Counted from the first letter of the stretch, positions 1 through 9,900 are shown. The stretch: DNA of 64,000 nucleotides from Bacteroides sp. (GCA_019416685.1 DXWV01000030.1:82054-146053); one strand, 5' to 3'. Numbers and translations are program-made. Notes: generated by a model from the letters alone, not told the origin.

Positions 1-1
1 G

Positions 2-1174
2 ACCATCCCTCAAGCGGTCAGTGACTGGCAAACAAGAGGAACCTCCAAGTTTGCCGGAGGAGTGTCGGATAGTATCTATGGCGCAACGGCCTATTCTTAT
101 GAGGATAAATACAAAAACATTAATACTACTGCCCGTAAGGCATGGTTCTTTTTTGATGACGAAGTTGTTTGTCTTGGTGCAGGAATAACTTCTACAGCAA
201 CGGTTCCCGTGAATACGACTATCAACCAATGTACTTTGGTAGGAGGTAAGGCAACTGTCTCTGCCAACGGACAGGTGGCCGAAGTAGCCATGGGAGAATA
301 TACCTACAACAATAATTTAAATTGGGCATGGCATAACAGTATAGGCTATGTCTTCCCCGATGGAGGAAATGTTTTCTTGTTGAATCAGAGCCGTTCCGGT
401 AGCTGGTATGATATCAATACAACCGCTTCGAAGACGGTGATGAAGAAAAACGTGTTTACACTTGGGTTCAATCACGGGCAGTCGCCGAAAGATGATACGT
501 ATGCCTATATTGTTGTTCCGAACAAGTCATCTGCTGCGGAAATGGCCGCTTATCCGATGGATAATATCGAGATTCTGGCAAACACCGATTCAATGCAAGT
601 AGTTAGAAATAAGAAGTTAGGTGTTTGGGAGTTTATATTCTATCAAGGTGCAACTTTCACTCACGGTGAACTTAGTATCAAAGTAAATAAGGGATGCGCC
701 CTGTTATTTAAAGACATCGAAAAACCTTCCGTGCAGTTTCATATTGCCGATCCGGCACAGACACAATCAAAGATAACTGTAGAGGTACATATTCCATCTG
801 TGTCTCCGCAGATGAAGAGTATAGAGTGTGATTTTACTGGTACGGGTATCTATGCCGGGCAGTCGAAAGTATATACTGTAAATACTAACTCACCTACTGG
901 ATTACAACCGGTAAGTACAGTTTCTGCTGCCAGGCTTTCGGTATACCCCAATCCAGCAGTAATAAATGAACCGGTGTCTGTTGTTTGGAAAGAGGATAAG
1001 TTGTCATCAGAAGCTTTTGGCTGGATTGACTTTTATACATTGACAGGAACCCGCGTTGCAAGTTGCGAAATGAATGGTGGAAAGGCTTCCGTTTCGTTCA
1101 ATAAATCAGGGTTGTATATTGGACGGTTACAAGGAAAAAATCCAGTCAATAATATTAAAGTACTTGTGAAGTAG
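2..1174 (+). CDS. Polysaccharide lyase family 8 (hyaluronate/chondroitin lyase-like), 3' part, with C-terminal sorting domain
   Basis: The reading frame is open to the left edge, so the N-terminal catalytic toroid lies outside the window. What remains matches, over about 300 residues, the super-sandwich and C-terminal part of the complete PL8 lyase at 33904-36075 (shared stretches include SDSIYGATAY, KAWFFFD, LLFKDI and FHVADPAQTQS-like text). PL8 enzymes cleave uronic-acid polysaccharides such as chondroitin and hyaluronan by beta-elimination. Unlike the second copy, this one carries an extra domain of about 75 residues (YPNPA near its start, GLYIGRL and KVLVK at the end) that resembles the type A C-terminal sorting domain of type IX secretion cargo. 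Substrate is inferred from family only. Confidence 0.85.
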   Translation, partial: TIPQAVSDWQTRGTSKFAGGVSDSIYGATAYSYEDKYKNINTTARKAWFFFDDEVVCLGAGITSTATVPVNTTINQCTLVGGKATVSANGQVAEVAMGEYTYNNNLNWAWHNSIGYVFPDGGNVFLLNQSRSGSWYDINTTASKTVMKKNVFTLGFNHGQSPKDDTYAYIVVPNKSSAAEMAAYPMDNIEILANTDSMQVVRNKKLGVWEFIFYQGATFTHGELSIKVNKGCALLFKDIEKPSVQFHIADPAQTQSKITVEVHIPSVSPQMKSIECDFTGTGIYAGQSKVYTVNTNSPTGLQPVSTVSAARLSVYPNPAVINEPVSVVWKEDKLSSEAFGWIDFYTLTGTRVASCEMNGGKASVSFNKSGLYIGRLQGKNPVNNIKVLVK

Positions 1175-1182
1175 TTAAAAAG

Positions 1183-1215
1183 CGAATCAGGCAAAATAAA
1201 AGACGAATCAGGCAA
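1183..1215 (+). promoter_or_regulatory. Two direct copies of CGAATCAGGCAA, candidate regulator binding site
   Basis: The 12-mer CGAATCAGGCAA occurs at 1183-1194 and again, unchanged, at 1204-1215, a 21-bp pitch. The second copy begins 33 nt before the -7 element at 1237. A near-identical 12-mer lies 33 nt before the -7 element of the GH105-GH2 gene. Binding by the hybrid two-component regulator encoded at 5719 is inferred. Confidence 0.5.
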
Positions 1216-1236
1216 GTTTACAAGGAGTACGGAACC

Positions 1237-1244
1237 TACTTTTG
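1237..1244 (+). promoter_or_regulatory. -7 promoter element TACTTTTG
   Basis: Matches the Bacteroides -7 consensus TAnnTTTG and sits 54 nt ahead of the ATG at 1299. No clear TTTG -33 box was found, as would fit an activator-dependent promoter. Confidence 0.55.
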
Positions 1245-1298
1245 TACTGTGAACGTTCAAATAAACCTTTTTATTAACGCTTTAAATTTTATTCGATT

Positions 1299-2285
1299 AT
1301 GAATCTGATGAGTACAAAAAAAATCACAGTGAAAACATTTTTAAGTAAGGCCGTATGTATTCTGGGCTTGGGAGTGATATTGTTGACGGGAACAGCTTAT
1401 GCCGAAAATAGTGGCACTCAGACTAAAAAACTGATTCCCATCGCTGACGGTTTTGTCCGTGGTAATGACTATATGGATATAGTGCAATCCAACCAGTCCA
1501 TTTCTATGCATGTGATGAATGGTGGAGGTGAAGGTGACAATGCTGACCGTATGGCCTATATGAAGTTTGATATAACAGATATTGTTAATTTGCCGGCAGA
1601 TGCCGTTATCAGCAAAGCACAATTGCGTCTGTACATCCATGATTCCCAGGAATCGGCTGGCGAAGTAAATCTGATACTTTCTGATGTACCGGATAATAAC
1701 TGGGAGGAAGGGACTTTGTGTTACTCTAACCGTCCTTATGAAGGGGATTATATTGCTGAATGTCCGGGTGAATATATGAAGTGGAACGGGAATGATAATT
1801 TTGACGAAACGAGATGTTTATATCTGGATATGACTGATTATATTAAGAAACAGTGTACTGCCGGACGTTCTGTTATTTCGCTTCATTTGTATCAGGATAC
1901 TGGGTCTGCTACCTGGAAGAATGTGATGGAATTTTCTACCCGTGAAGCTGCTACTAAAAATGAAGAAAGGTGTCCGACACTTACAATAGAGTATACTTCT
2001 AATGCAACAGGTATTCAGAATATCGATGGCGGAAAAGCCGGAAAGATCACTGCCATTCCCTCTTTGGCAGGTGTAAACGAAGTTATTACTTTACAGACTG
2101 CTTTGCCGGAAGAAAATACTGGTAATGTAACTGTAGAGGCTTATGATGTAGTAGGCAAATGTGCGAAGTCTGTGGCATTGACCGGTACTGAAGCAACTAT
2201 TGCTTTTGAACAGGCCGGTATGTATATCCTGCGCGTAAACGCCAATGGCAAACAAATCAATAGTACAAAGGTAATAGTAAAATAA
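1299..2285 (+). CDS. Secreted DNRLRE/CBM96-like protein with C-terminal sorting domain
   Basis: 328 residues. An N-terminal signal peptide (hydrophobic run to LLTGTAYA) is followed by a beta-rich domain of about 200 residues with features of the DNRLRE/CBM96 group (GFVRG near the start, MAYMKFDI, AVISKAQLRLYI, WEEGTLCYSNRP, ISLHLYQD). Such domains bind polysaccharide and often sit beside lyases. The last 80 residues (ending QAGMYILRVNANGKQ and KVIVK) resemble the type A sorting domain also seen in the PL8 gene just upstream. The start at 1299 follows the promoter well; 1308 is an alternative. A hairpin terminator follows, so it may be transcribed alone. The carbohydrate-binding role is inferred. 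Confidence 0.7.
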   Translation: MNLMSTKKITVKTFLSKAVCILGLGVILLTGTAYAENSGTQTKKLIPIADGFVRGNDYMDIVQSNQSISMHVMNGGGEGDNADRMAYMKFDITDIVNLPADAVISKAQLRLYIHDSQESAGEVNLILSDVPDNNWEEGTLCYSNRPYEGDYIAECPGEYMKWNGNDNFDETRCLYLDMTDYIKKQCTAGRSVISLHLYQDTGSATWKNVMEFSTREAATKNEERCPTLTIEYTSNATGIQNIDGGKAGKITAIPSLAGVNEVITLQTALPEENTGNVTVEAYDVVGKCAKSVALTGTEATIAFEQAGMYILRVNANGKQINSTKVIVK

Positions 2286-2300
2286 GGTAAATCAGGAAAG

Positions 2301-2342
2301 AAGCCATAGTAACCTCGTAATATCGGGGGCTATGGCTTTTTT
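2301..2342 (+). terminator. Rho-independent terminator after the DNRLRE-domain gene
   Basis: AAGCCATAG at 2301-2309 pairs perfectly with CTATGGCTT at 2330-2338, the loop can extend the stem (CCTCG with CGGGG), and six T residues run through 2337-2342. The structure overlaps an in-frame ATG at 2332, which argues against that codon as the start of the GH2 gene. Confidence 0.85.
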
Positions 2343-2364
2343 GCCAATAGAATCAAAGCTTTTT

Positions 2365-5300
2365 ATGATAAAGAAAATCTTATCCGTAACTGTCTTGCTG
2401 GTTTTTTCTGTTTCTGTAGAAGCAGTTGGTGAATCACTTCCTTATTGGAGGGATATGAATGTGATGGCGGTCAACAGGGAAGAACCGAGAACTACTTTCA
2501 TGTCTTATGACAATCGTACAGATGCATTGACCGGAGTATATGAACGTAGTCCTTACTATTATTTGTTGAACGGAACCTGGAAATTCCGCTATGCTGATGA
2601 TGAAACAGAACTTCCTGCCGATGCCACCAACCAGTTTGTTGATTTAAGTGGATGGGATGATATACATGTACCCGGAAACTGGGAAGCGCAAGGGTTTGGT
2701 ACTGCTATTTATGTCAATCAATGCTACGAGTTTGCACCTCAAAATCCTCATCCTCCACAATTATCGGAACGGGTACCGGTAGGAGTATATTGCCGTGAAA
2801 TAATTATTCCTGATACTTGGCAGAAAAGAAACATTTATTTACATATAGCTGGGGCAAAGTCCGGTGTATATGTTTATCTGAATGGGAAAGAGGTAGGGTA
2901 TAATGAAGATTCCAAAAATCCGGCAGAGTTCCTTATTAATTCATACTTGAAATCAGGAAAGAACCTGTTAACTTTGAAGATGTACCGTTGGAGTACCGGT
3001 TCCTATCTGGAGTGCCAGGATTTTTTCCGGATCAGTGGCATCGAACGGGACATATTCCTGTGGTCGCAGCCACAAACAGCGGTTCAGGATTTCCGGGTAA
3101 TATCGACGTTGGACGATACGTATAAAAACGGTATTTTTCGTTTGTCGGTAGATGTGAAGAATACCAGACTGATAGCTGTTGATACTCGAGTTGGTTTTGA
3201 GTTACTTGCCGCAGATGGTAAGAAAGTGGCAACCGGAACAAGTGTTTTAAAGGTAGGAGCAGCCGGGCAGGAAACCGTGACTTTTGAACGGGAACTATCT
3301 CATGTATTGACATGGACATCTGAAGCTCCCCACTTGTACAAATTGCTGATTACAGTAGAAAAGAGTGGGAAATTAGAAGAAATCATTCCTTTCCGGGTTG
3401 GCTTTCGCCGTTTTGAAATAAAGGAGAGCAATTATGTAATCGGAGGCAAACGGCAACCATTATTTTTTGTAAACGGGCAACCGATTAAACTCAAGGGAGT
3501 GAACATACATGAAACAGATCCTGTATATGGACATTACGTGACTCCTGAAAAGATGCGGAATAATTTCCGGTTAATGAAAGAGAATAATATTAATTCCGTT
3601 CGCCTTAGTCACTACCCTCAGGACCGGCGTTTCTATGAAATGTGCGATGAGTATGGGCTTTATGTATATGATGAGGCGAACATCGAGTCACATGGGATGC
3701 GTTATGATTTAAAAAAAGGAGCCAGTCTGGGAAATAATCCTGCGTGGCTGGAGAATCATCTGTACCGTACAAGAAACATGTATGAGCGTAATAAAAATTA
3801 TCCGTCCGTTACTATCATCTCTTTGGGTAATGAAGCTGGAAACGGATATAATTTTTACCAGACTTATCTGTGGGTGAAAGAGAGGGAACAGAGATTAATG
3901 AATCGCCCGGTGTGTTACGAACGTGCATTGTGGGAGTGGAATACCGATATGTATGTTCCTCAATATCCTTCGGCAGCCTGGTTGGAAGAGATAGGAGAGG
4001 CTGGTGCCGACCGTCCGGTGATTCCTTCCGAATACGCTCATGCAATGGGAAACTCTACCGGTGACTTGTACGGACAGTGGCAGGCTATTTATAAATACCC
4101 TCATTTACAAGGCGGGTATATCTGGGATTGGATAGATCAGGCGTTGTTGACTACTGGTAAAGACGGGAAAACTTTTTATGCTTATGGCGGTGATTTTGGG
4201 GTTAATCAGCCCTCGGATGGAAATTTTGTAATTAATGGTTTGGTAGGACCGGATCAACAACCGCATCCGTGCATGGCAGAGGTAAAATATACCCATCAGG
4301 ATGTGGGTTTTAAAGCGATTGATCTTGCGAAGGGAGAGATTGAAATAACCAACCGTTTTTATTTTACTGATTTATCCGGTTATCGGATAGCATATCGTAT
4401 TTTCGATGGTGAAGGGGTTGTAAAAAGAGGAACACTGCCACTATCTCTTCAACCGCAGGAATCTGCCATTGTTACTTTGCCGGTGAAAGAATTGGTGTTA
4501 AAACCGGGACATACCTATTTTGCTTGTCTGGAAGTTACGTCTTTGAAGGATATTCCTTTGGTTGCTGCCGGTCATCTGGTGGCTTATGATCAGTTCGAAC
4601 TTCCGTTGAAAGTTGATAAACTACCGTACTGTCCGGTGACGGCTTCGAAACTGGATATTGTAAGACAGGGAGATGAAGTGTCTGTGGTATCTGGTAAAGT
4701 GAATTTCACTCTGAATACGAAAGAAGGGAGGGTGACTTCTTATCGCGTAAACGGGCGGGAATATTTCAAAGAAAACTTTGGATTACAGCCCAACTTCTGG
4801 AGAGCACCCAATGACAATGATTATGGAAACGGAGCTCCGAAACGTCTACAAGTATGGAAACAGGCCAGCCGGGAATTTAATATGGTGAACTGCACGACAG
4901 AGGAAAAAGAGAACGGAAATATCCTTCTGACAACAGATTACTTGTTACCTGTTGGTAATCATTTTATTCTTTGTTACGAAGTCTGTCCGACGGGAATAGT
5001 GAAAGTTTCTGTTCGGTTTACTCCTGTGGAAGTGGAAGAAGGAGTTATTATTAAATCAGAGGCAGAACTGATGGCTACTTATACACCGCAGGCAAAATCG
5101 GACAAGATACGGAAAAATGTGCTTGAAATACCTCGTATCGGAGTGCGTTTCCGTATGCCGGTACAATATAATATGGTTAATTATCTGGGACGTGGCCCCG
5201 AAGAGAATTACATAGACCGTAAGCTGGGAACTCCAGTCGGATTATATAAAAGTACTGTAGATGATATGTATGTTCCTTACGTTCGTCCTCAGGAGAATGG

Positions 5301-5667
5301 GCACCGAACGGATACCCGTTGGATCTCTTTGACAGCCAAGAACCGGAAGGGGCTAATGGTAGTTGCCCATGACCTGCTGGAATTTAATGCCTTGAGAAAT
5401 TGTATAGAGGATTTTGATGCAGGAATAGCAGATACACCCTATCAGCTTCGGCAGAGTCACAGTGCGGATATTCTTCCTCGCGATTATGTAGAAGTTTGTC
5501 TGGATATTAGTCACCAGGGAGTGGGTGGATATGATAGTTGGGGGGCAAGGCCGACGCAGGCAGCCACCATCTATGCAAATGAAGAATATCGGTCGGAATT
5601 TTGTCTGATTCCTGTGGCAAACGAACAAGAAATAAAATCCTATTCTGTACTCGATTTCTGGCAATAG
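2365..5667 (+). CDS. Glycoside hydrolase family 2, LacZ-type beta-galactosidase
   Basis: 1100 residues from the chosen start. Exo-acting GH2 enzymes of this type remove terminal beta-galactose. Domain order is LacZ-like: sugar-binding N domain (about 60-230), immunoglobulin-like domain, TIM barrel (about 365-650), then a C-terminal beta domain of small-chain LacZ type. The acid/base glutamate is in SLGNEAGNG (E490) and the nucleophile in PSEYAHAMGNS (E556). A signal peptide begins at the ATG at 2365. The upstream ATG at 2332 is inside a terminator stem and would add 11 residues ahead of the signal peptide, so it is rejected. It probably trims oligosaccharides in the periplasm for this locus. 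Confidence 0.92.
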   Translation: MIKKILSVTVLLVFSVSVEAVGESLPYWRDMNVMAVNREEPRTTFMSYDNRTDALTGVYERSPYYYLLNGTWKFRYADDETELPADATNQFVDLSGWDDIHVPGNWEAQGFGTAIYVNQCYEFAPQNPHPPQLSERVPVGVYCREIIIPDTWQKRNIYLHIAGAKSGVYVYLNGKEVGYNEDSKNPAEFLINSYLKSGKNLLTLKMYRWSTGSYLECQDFFRISGIERDIFLWSQPQTAVQDFRVISTLDDTYKNGIFRLSVDVKNTRLIAVDTRVGFELLAADGKKVATGTSVLKVGAAGQETVTFERELSHVLTWTSEAPHLYKLLITVEKSGKLEEIIPFRVGFRRFEIKESNYVIGGKRQPLFFVNGQPIKLKGVNIHETDPVYGHYVTPEKMRNNFRLMKENNINSVRLSHYPQDRRFYEMCDEYGLYVYDEANIESHGMRYDLKKGASLGNNPAWLENHLYRTRNMYERNKNYPSVTIISLGNEAGNGYNFYQTYLWVKEREQRLMNRPVCYERALWEWNTDMYVPQYPSAAWLEEIGEAGADRPVIPSEYAHAMGNSTGDLYGQWQAIYKYPHLQGGYIWDWIDQALLTTGKDGKTFYAYGGDFGVNQPSDGNFVINGLVGPDQQPHPCMAEVKYTHQDVGFKAIDLAKGEIEITNRFYFTDLSGYRIAYRIFDGEGVVKRGTLPLSLQPQESAIVTLPVKELVLKPGHTYFACLEVTSLKDIPLVAAGHLVAYDQFELPLKVDKLPYCPVTASKLDIVRQGDEVSVVSGKVNFTLNTKEGRVTSYRVNGREYFKENFGLQPNFWRAPNDNDYGNGAPKRLQVWKQASREFNMVNCTTEEKENGNILLTTDYLLPVGNHFILCYEVCPTGIVKVSVRFTPVEVEEGVIIKSEAELMATYTPQAKSDKIRKNVLEIPRIGVRFRMPVQYNMVNYLGRGPEENYIDRKLGTPVGLYKSTVDDMYVPYVRPQENGHRTDTRWISLTAKNRKGLMVVAHDLLEFNALRNCIEDFDAGIADTPYQLRQSHSADILPRDYVEVCLDISHQGVGGYDSWGARPTQAATIYANEEYRSEFCLIPVANEQEIKSYSVLDFWQ

Positions 5668-5670
5668 TTG

Positions 5671-5678
5671 TATTTTTG
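5671..5678 (+). promoter_or_regulatory. -7 promoter element TATTTTTG ahead of the hybrid regulator
   Basis: Fits TAnnTTTG and lies 41 nt before the ATG at 5719, just after the GH2 stop. It suggests the regulator has its own promoter. No matching -33 box was seen. Confidence 0.45.
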
Positions 5679-5718
5679 TCGGTGAAGTTGTAACAGAACA
5701 GTTAAAAACGGGTTACTT

Positions 5719-8700
5719 ATGCAATACTATAAAAAACTTTTTTGGGTATGTCTTTTTCTGCTTTCCCTGTTTTCTGTTCCGGGAGCCGGAAAGGAAGGGT
5801 ATCTATTCAGAAATGTTTCTCCCGAAGGCGGTTTCTATTATGATGGTGTGCGGCAGATATTACAGGACCGTTATGGTTTCATCTGGATACTGATGGACAA
5901 TGGGCTTTATCGTTTTGACGGATACGAGTATAAGCATTATTATTCGGACTTTCTGAAGATAGACTCCTCGGTGGGTTGGCAGTTCAATGCTATCGGACTG
6001 GATGGAGAAGGGCGTTTACTCATTGCAACGAATAAGGGGTTGTATGGTTACGTTAAAGTATCCGATTCATTTGATAATTTATTGGATACGTTTGTCCGTT
6101 TTCTGGCACTCGATAACCGGGATAGGGTATGGGTTGGTTTAAACGATGAATTTGCCCTGCTCGATGAAGAACATCACACGACTGTACGAGCCTTGTATGA
6201 AGGACAGGGAATTGGAGGAACGACTGCTTATGCCAGAGACGAAAACAGTTTTTTTGTGGCTGCCGATGGTAACGTTTTTCGTTATGATGCTGACACGAAC
6301 AGATTCTCACTCTTTTTTAGCTTTGCGGCTGGAAGTTACATTCAGAGCCTTTGTAAGTATCAGAATAAGCTGTGGGTATTGATTGAGAATGAAGGGCTCT
6401 TTAAAGTTGATATTCCTACAGCAACGATAGATGAAACTTTCGATTTCTTTCACGTTGAGAATGGGGGGAATGTATTGACGAAGATGCTCTGTATGGACAA
6501 ATATGGTGAGCTGTGGATTGCTACTCAAAGGGGATTGTATATATTGAATCCTGATACTCGGAGATATACCCGCTACTTGCATTCGGCATTAAACCCATTC
6601 AGCCTGCCCAACAATTCCGTTTGCTCTATTTCCGAAGACAGGCAACGGAATATCTGGATTGGAACTTATTCGGGTTATATTTGCCATACGAATCTGAATG
6701 AATCAGAATGGGTGAAAACTTATACGCCACGGGAAGAGTCTCTCAATCATAATCTGGTAAGTGGTTTTGCTGAAGAGGGTGATCGCTTGTGGATTGCCAC
6801 TGAAGGGGTGGGGTTAAATTGTCTGAACAAACGTACCGGGGCTTTTACTTATTACAGCCAGAGTACTACCGGAAACGGTTTGTCTTCGGATAATGTGAAG
6901 TCGCTTGTGATGGATTCACATCATAATCTTTGGATAGCTACTTTCCGTGGGGGACTGGATTGTTTCAATTCTGTCACAAATAGATTCCGGCATTTTCATT
7001 ATGATCGTACGGATGTAAATACACTTCGTTCGAATAACCTTAGAAAGATTGTTGCAGAAGCGGATTCCGGCCTTTGGGTAGCTTACCAACTGGATAAATT
7101 AGTCGTTTCATTTTATTCATATGCCAATGAACGTTTCACGCATTGCCATTTTACGGATAAGAGTGATAGCGATACATTCATTTTCGATATGTGTCGAGGT
7201 AGTGGTCATCGGCTTTGGATTATTTCGCATAGTAAACTGTATGCACTGAATACAAAAGATTATACCGTTGTTCCTGTTGCATTTGATGGTATTACCCATC
7301 TTAATGCTCAATCCATTTGTGTAGATGGGAGTGATAATCTTTGGATCGGGACTATTGGACACGGATTGATACGTTACAATCCTCGTTCTGGGCAGACAGA
7401 ACGCTTTGATGAAATCCTGGCATTGGGTGCTTTTTCTATTTTCAGTATCTGTACCGATGACGAGAATAATCTTTGGATGGGGACGGATAACGGTCTGTTC
7501 CGTTTTAATACCGTAAAGCTGCACTTTGCCCGTTTCGATCAGAAAGACGGGATGCAGGGAAATGTTTATTATCCTCTCTCTTCTTTCCGGAGTAAGACGG
7601 GAGAACTATGTTTTGGCGGGACTAATGGCTTCAGTCTTGTCAATCCGAAAGAAACGAATCATAATGATATAAAACCGCAGGCCATTATCTCCGGATTCTA
7701 TCTGGATAATGCTCTGGCTACCCCTCCTGCTCGCAATGATCGTTTGGATAAGTATTCAGGACTGCCCGAGGAGATTGTACTGGAGTATGACCAGGCGAAC
7801 TTTGGTTTTACTTTTTCATCGGACAATTATTATATTCCGCGTAAGAATCGCTATCGCTATCGTCTGGTGGGATATGATGATAAATGGATAGAGGTGGATG
7901 CAGATGCCCGTAAAGCATCCTATTCCAAAGTCCCTGCGGGGAATTATGTTTTTGAGGTATTGGCTTCCAATAATGATGGGGTGTGGAGTGAATCGCCTAC
8001 ATGTGTGCATGTTCTTCGCCTACCTGCTCCTTGGTTGAGTGTATGGGCTTATTTGGTATATGTTATACTGTTAGCAATAGTTGCATTCTTTATTCTACGT
8101 TATTATACCGAACGTAAGAATCTGAAACTACAACTCTATCTGGAGAATATGGATAAAGAAAAGAAAGAGGAGATTCATCAGTCGCAGTTACGCTTCTTTA
8201 CTAATATCTCCCATGATTTCCGAACTCCGTTGTCTCTTATTATCGGAGCTGTGGATCGTCTGCGTGAAGAAGGTTTACCAGAATATTACTATGGTATACT
8301 TAGCAGCAATGCCAGGCGTTTGTTGAAGCTGGTAAATGAATTAATGGATTTTCGGACAGTTGAAAACGGGAAATTACCGTTACAGGTAGAACCGACGGAT
8401 GTGAACGATCAGGTACGGTGTATTACTGCTGACTTCCGTAACCACGCGCAGCAACACAATATTCAGTTTGATATCCGTTTGGATGTAGATTTACCAAAAG
8501 AACTTTGTATTGATCGGAGTATATTCGAAAGGATATTGATGAATTTACTTCATAACGCTTTCAAATATACAAAAGATGGAGGTCGTATTTCGGTCGAGAC
8601 TTATGCGCGTGCAGAGTCTTTTGTACCGGCACGTTCCTATTCATTTACGGTGAGCGGAGAAAACGGAGTTGAAAACTATTTTGCTATTGCTGTACGTGAT

Positions 8701-9804
8701 ACGGGGATTGGTATTTCACAGGAGTCCATTAGTAGTGTATTCGAACGGTTTTATAAGGTGAATACGGTTAACTTTGACAAACATTTGGGTACGGGCATCG
8801 GTCTGGCATTGGTACGTAGCCTCGTATTACTTCATCGAGGTACAGTGAGTATTCACAGTGAATCGGAACAAGGTACCGACATGGTGGTTTGCCTGCCATT
8901 GGATGGAAAGATTTACACGGCGGACGAACGACTTAATGTGATGGAAACAGCTGTATCGGATGAAATTGCTGCTTCTGAAGAACCTAAGGTAACATTTGAA
9001 AACGAGCTACTATTGGAAAAACCGGAGGTTCCTGCAACGGAGGAGAGGAAACGGTTATTACTGGTGGAAGATAATGATGATTTACGGCGTATGATTGCCG
9101 ATTTTCTTTCTGTGAAGTTTGAAGTAATAGAGGCGGAAAACGGAAAATTGGCTTCCGATTATCTAACAGAACACAGTGTAGACCTTATTATTTCGGATAT
9201 CATGATGCCTGAGAAAGATGGTATTACCCTCTGTCAGGAAGTAAAAACGGATGTGGCTACATCACATATCCCGTTTGTCTTGCTGACAGCAAAGACCAGT
9301 CTCGAAAGTAAACTTGAGGGAGCTTCGTCGGAAGCAGATCTCTATTTTGAAAAACCGGTAGATTTCAATTTGCTGTTGCTTTCCATCCAGAATATTTTTA
9401 AGCGTCAGGAACAACTTAAAGAATATTATGCGCGTAATTACTTTGCTGATGCTTCGGAGCTGTCTGTAAATCAGGAGGATAGTCGTTTTATGAAAGAGTT
9501 TGTCGATATTCTGGAACGTAATTTGGAACAGGCAGATATGGATGTGAACTCCATTGCTGCCGAATTGTCAATGAGCCGTAGTAAGTTATATGCCAAGATT
9601 AAAAGTATCAGTGGTAAGTCTATCGTAGAATTTATTTTGGGATATAAGCTTCGCAAGGCAGCACGATTGCTGGTAAAAGAGAATTTGACAATCCGAGAGG
9701 CAATGGACCAGATTGGTATCGAAAGCCAGTCCTATTTTACCCGTGCATTTAAGAAAGAATTTGGTGATACACCAACTGCATTTGTGGCAAAGTACCGGAA
9801 GTAA
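5719..9804 (+). CDS. Hybrid two-component system sensor/regulator (HTCS)
   Basis: 1361 residues. One polypeptide carries a signal peptide, two seven-bladed beta-propeller sensor regions (many LWIGT and NLWMGT repeats, about 30-690), a Y_Y_Y domain (about 700-765), one membrane helix (about 771-795), HisKA with H832 in NISHDFRTPL, a HATPase domain (DTGIGIS, GTGIGLAL), a receiver domain with the phosphoacceptor D1160 in ISDIMMPEKDG, and a C-terminal AraC-type helix-turn-helix. HTCS proteins bind a glycan breakdown product in the periplasm and switch on the neighbouring utilisation genes. Here it sits between the GH2 gene and the GH105-GH2 gene and probably controls both flanks. All catalytic motifs look intact. 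Confidence 0.96.
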   Translation: MQYYKKLFWVCLFLLSLFSVPGAGKEGYLFRNVSPEGGFYYDGVRQILQDRYGFIWILMDNGLYRFDGYEYKHYYSDFLKIDSSVGWQFNAIGLDGEGRLLIATNKGLYGYVKVSDSFDNLLDTFVRFLALDNRDRVWVGLNDEFALLDEEHHTTVRALYEGQGIGGTTAYARDENSFFVAADGNVFRYDADTNRFSLFFSFAAGSYIQSLCKYQNKLWVLIENEGLFKVDIPTATIDETFDFFHVENGGNVLTKMLCMDKYGELWIATQRGLYILNPDTRRYTRYLHSALNPFSLPNNSVCSISEDRQRNIWIGTYSGYICHTNLNESEWVKTYTPREESLNHNLVSGFAEEGDRLWIATEGVGLNCLNKRTGAFTYYSQSTTGNGLSSDNVKSLVMDSHHNLWIATFRGGLDCFNSVTNRFRHFHYDRTDVNTLRSNNLRKIVAEADSGLWVAYQLDKLVVSFYSYANERFTHCHFTDKSDSDTFIFDMCRGSGHRLWIISHSKLYALNTKDYTVVPVAFDGITHLNAQSICVDGSDNLWIGTIGHGLIRYNPRSGQTERFDEILALGAFSIFSICTDDENNLWMGTDNGLFRFNTVKLHFARFDQKDGMQGNVYYPLSSFRSKTGELCFGGTNGFSLVNPKETNHNDIKPQAIISGFYLDNALATPPARNDRLDKYSGLPEEIVLEYDQANFGFTFSSDNYYIPRKNRYRYRLVGYDDKWIEVDADARKASYSKVPAGNYVFEVLASNNDGVWSESPTCVHVLRLPAPWLSVWAYLVYVILLAIVAFFILRYYTERKNLKLQLYLENMDKEKKEEIHQSQLRFFTNISHDFRTPLSLIIGAVDRLREEGLPEYYYGILSSNARRLLKLVNELMDFRTVENGKLPLQVEPTDVNDQVRCITADFRNHAQQHNIQFDIRLDVDLPKELCIDRSIFERILMNLLHNAFKYTKDGGRISVETYARAESFVPARSYSFTVSGENGVENYFAIAVRDTGIGISQESISSVFERFYKVNTVNFDKHLGTGIGLALVRSLVLLHRGTVSIHSESEQGTDMVVCLPLDGKIYTADERLNVMETAVSDEIAASEEPKVTFENELLLEKPEVPATEERKRLLLVEDNDDLRRMIADFLSVKFEVIEAENGKLASDYLTEHSVDLIISDIMMPEKDGITLCQEVKTDVATSHIPFVLLTAKTSLESKLEGASSEADLYFEKPVDFNLLLLSIQNIFKRQEQLKEYYARNYFADASELSVNQEDSRFMKEFVDILERNLEQADMDVNSIAAELSMSRSKLYAKIKSISGKSIVEFILGYKLRKAARLLVKENLTIREAMDQIGIESQSYFTRAFKKEFGDTPTAFVAKYRK

Positions 9805-9851
9805 ATGAGGAGTATTGTAATAATTCTCTTTGTGAGTACAATAAAGCAAAA

Positions 9852-9893
9852 CGAACAAAAGGTATAACGAATAAGGCAATCCGAATAAATGGG
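9852..9893 (+). promoter_or_regulatory. CGAAT-type repeat cluster, candidate regulator binding site
   Basis: Three related words occur: CGAACAAAAGGT at 9852, CGAATAAGGCAA at 9868 and CGAATAAATGGG at 9882. The middle one differs by one base from the 12-mer repeated at 1183 and 1204, and, like the copy at 1204, starts exactly 33 nt before the -7 element. Control by the adjacent hybrid regulator is inferred. Confidence 0.5.
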
Positions 9894-9900
9894 TTGATTC

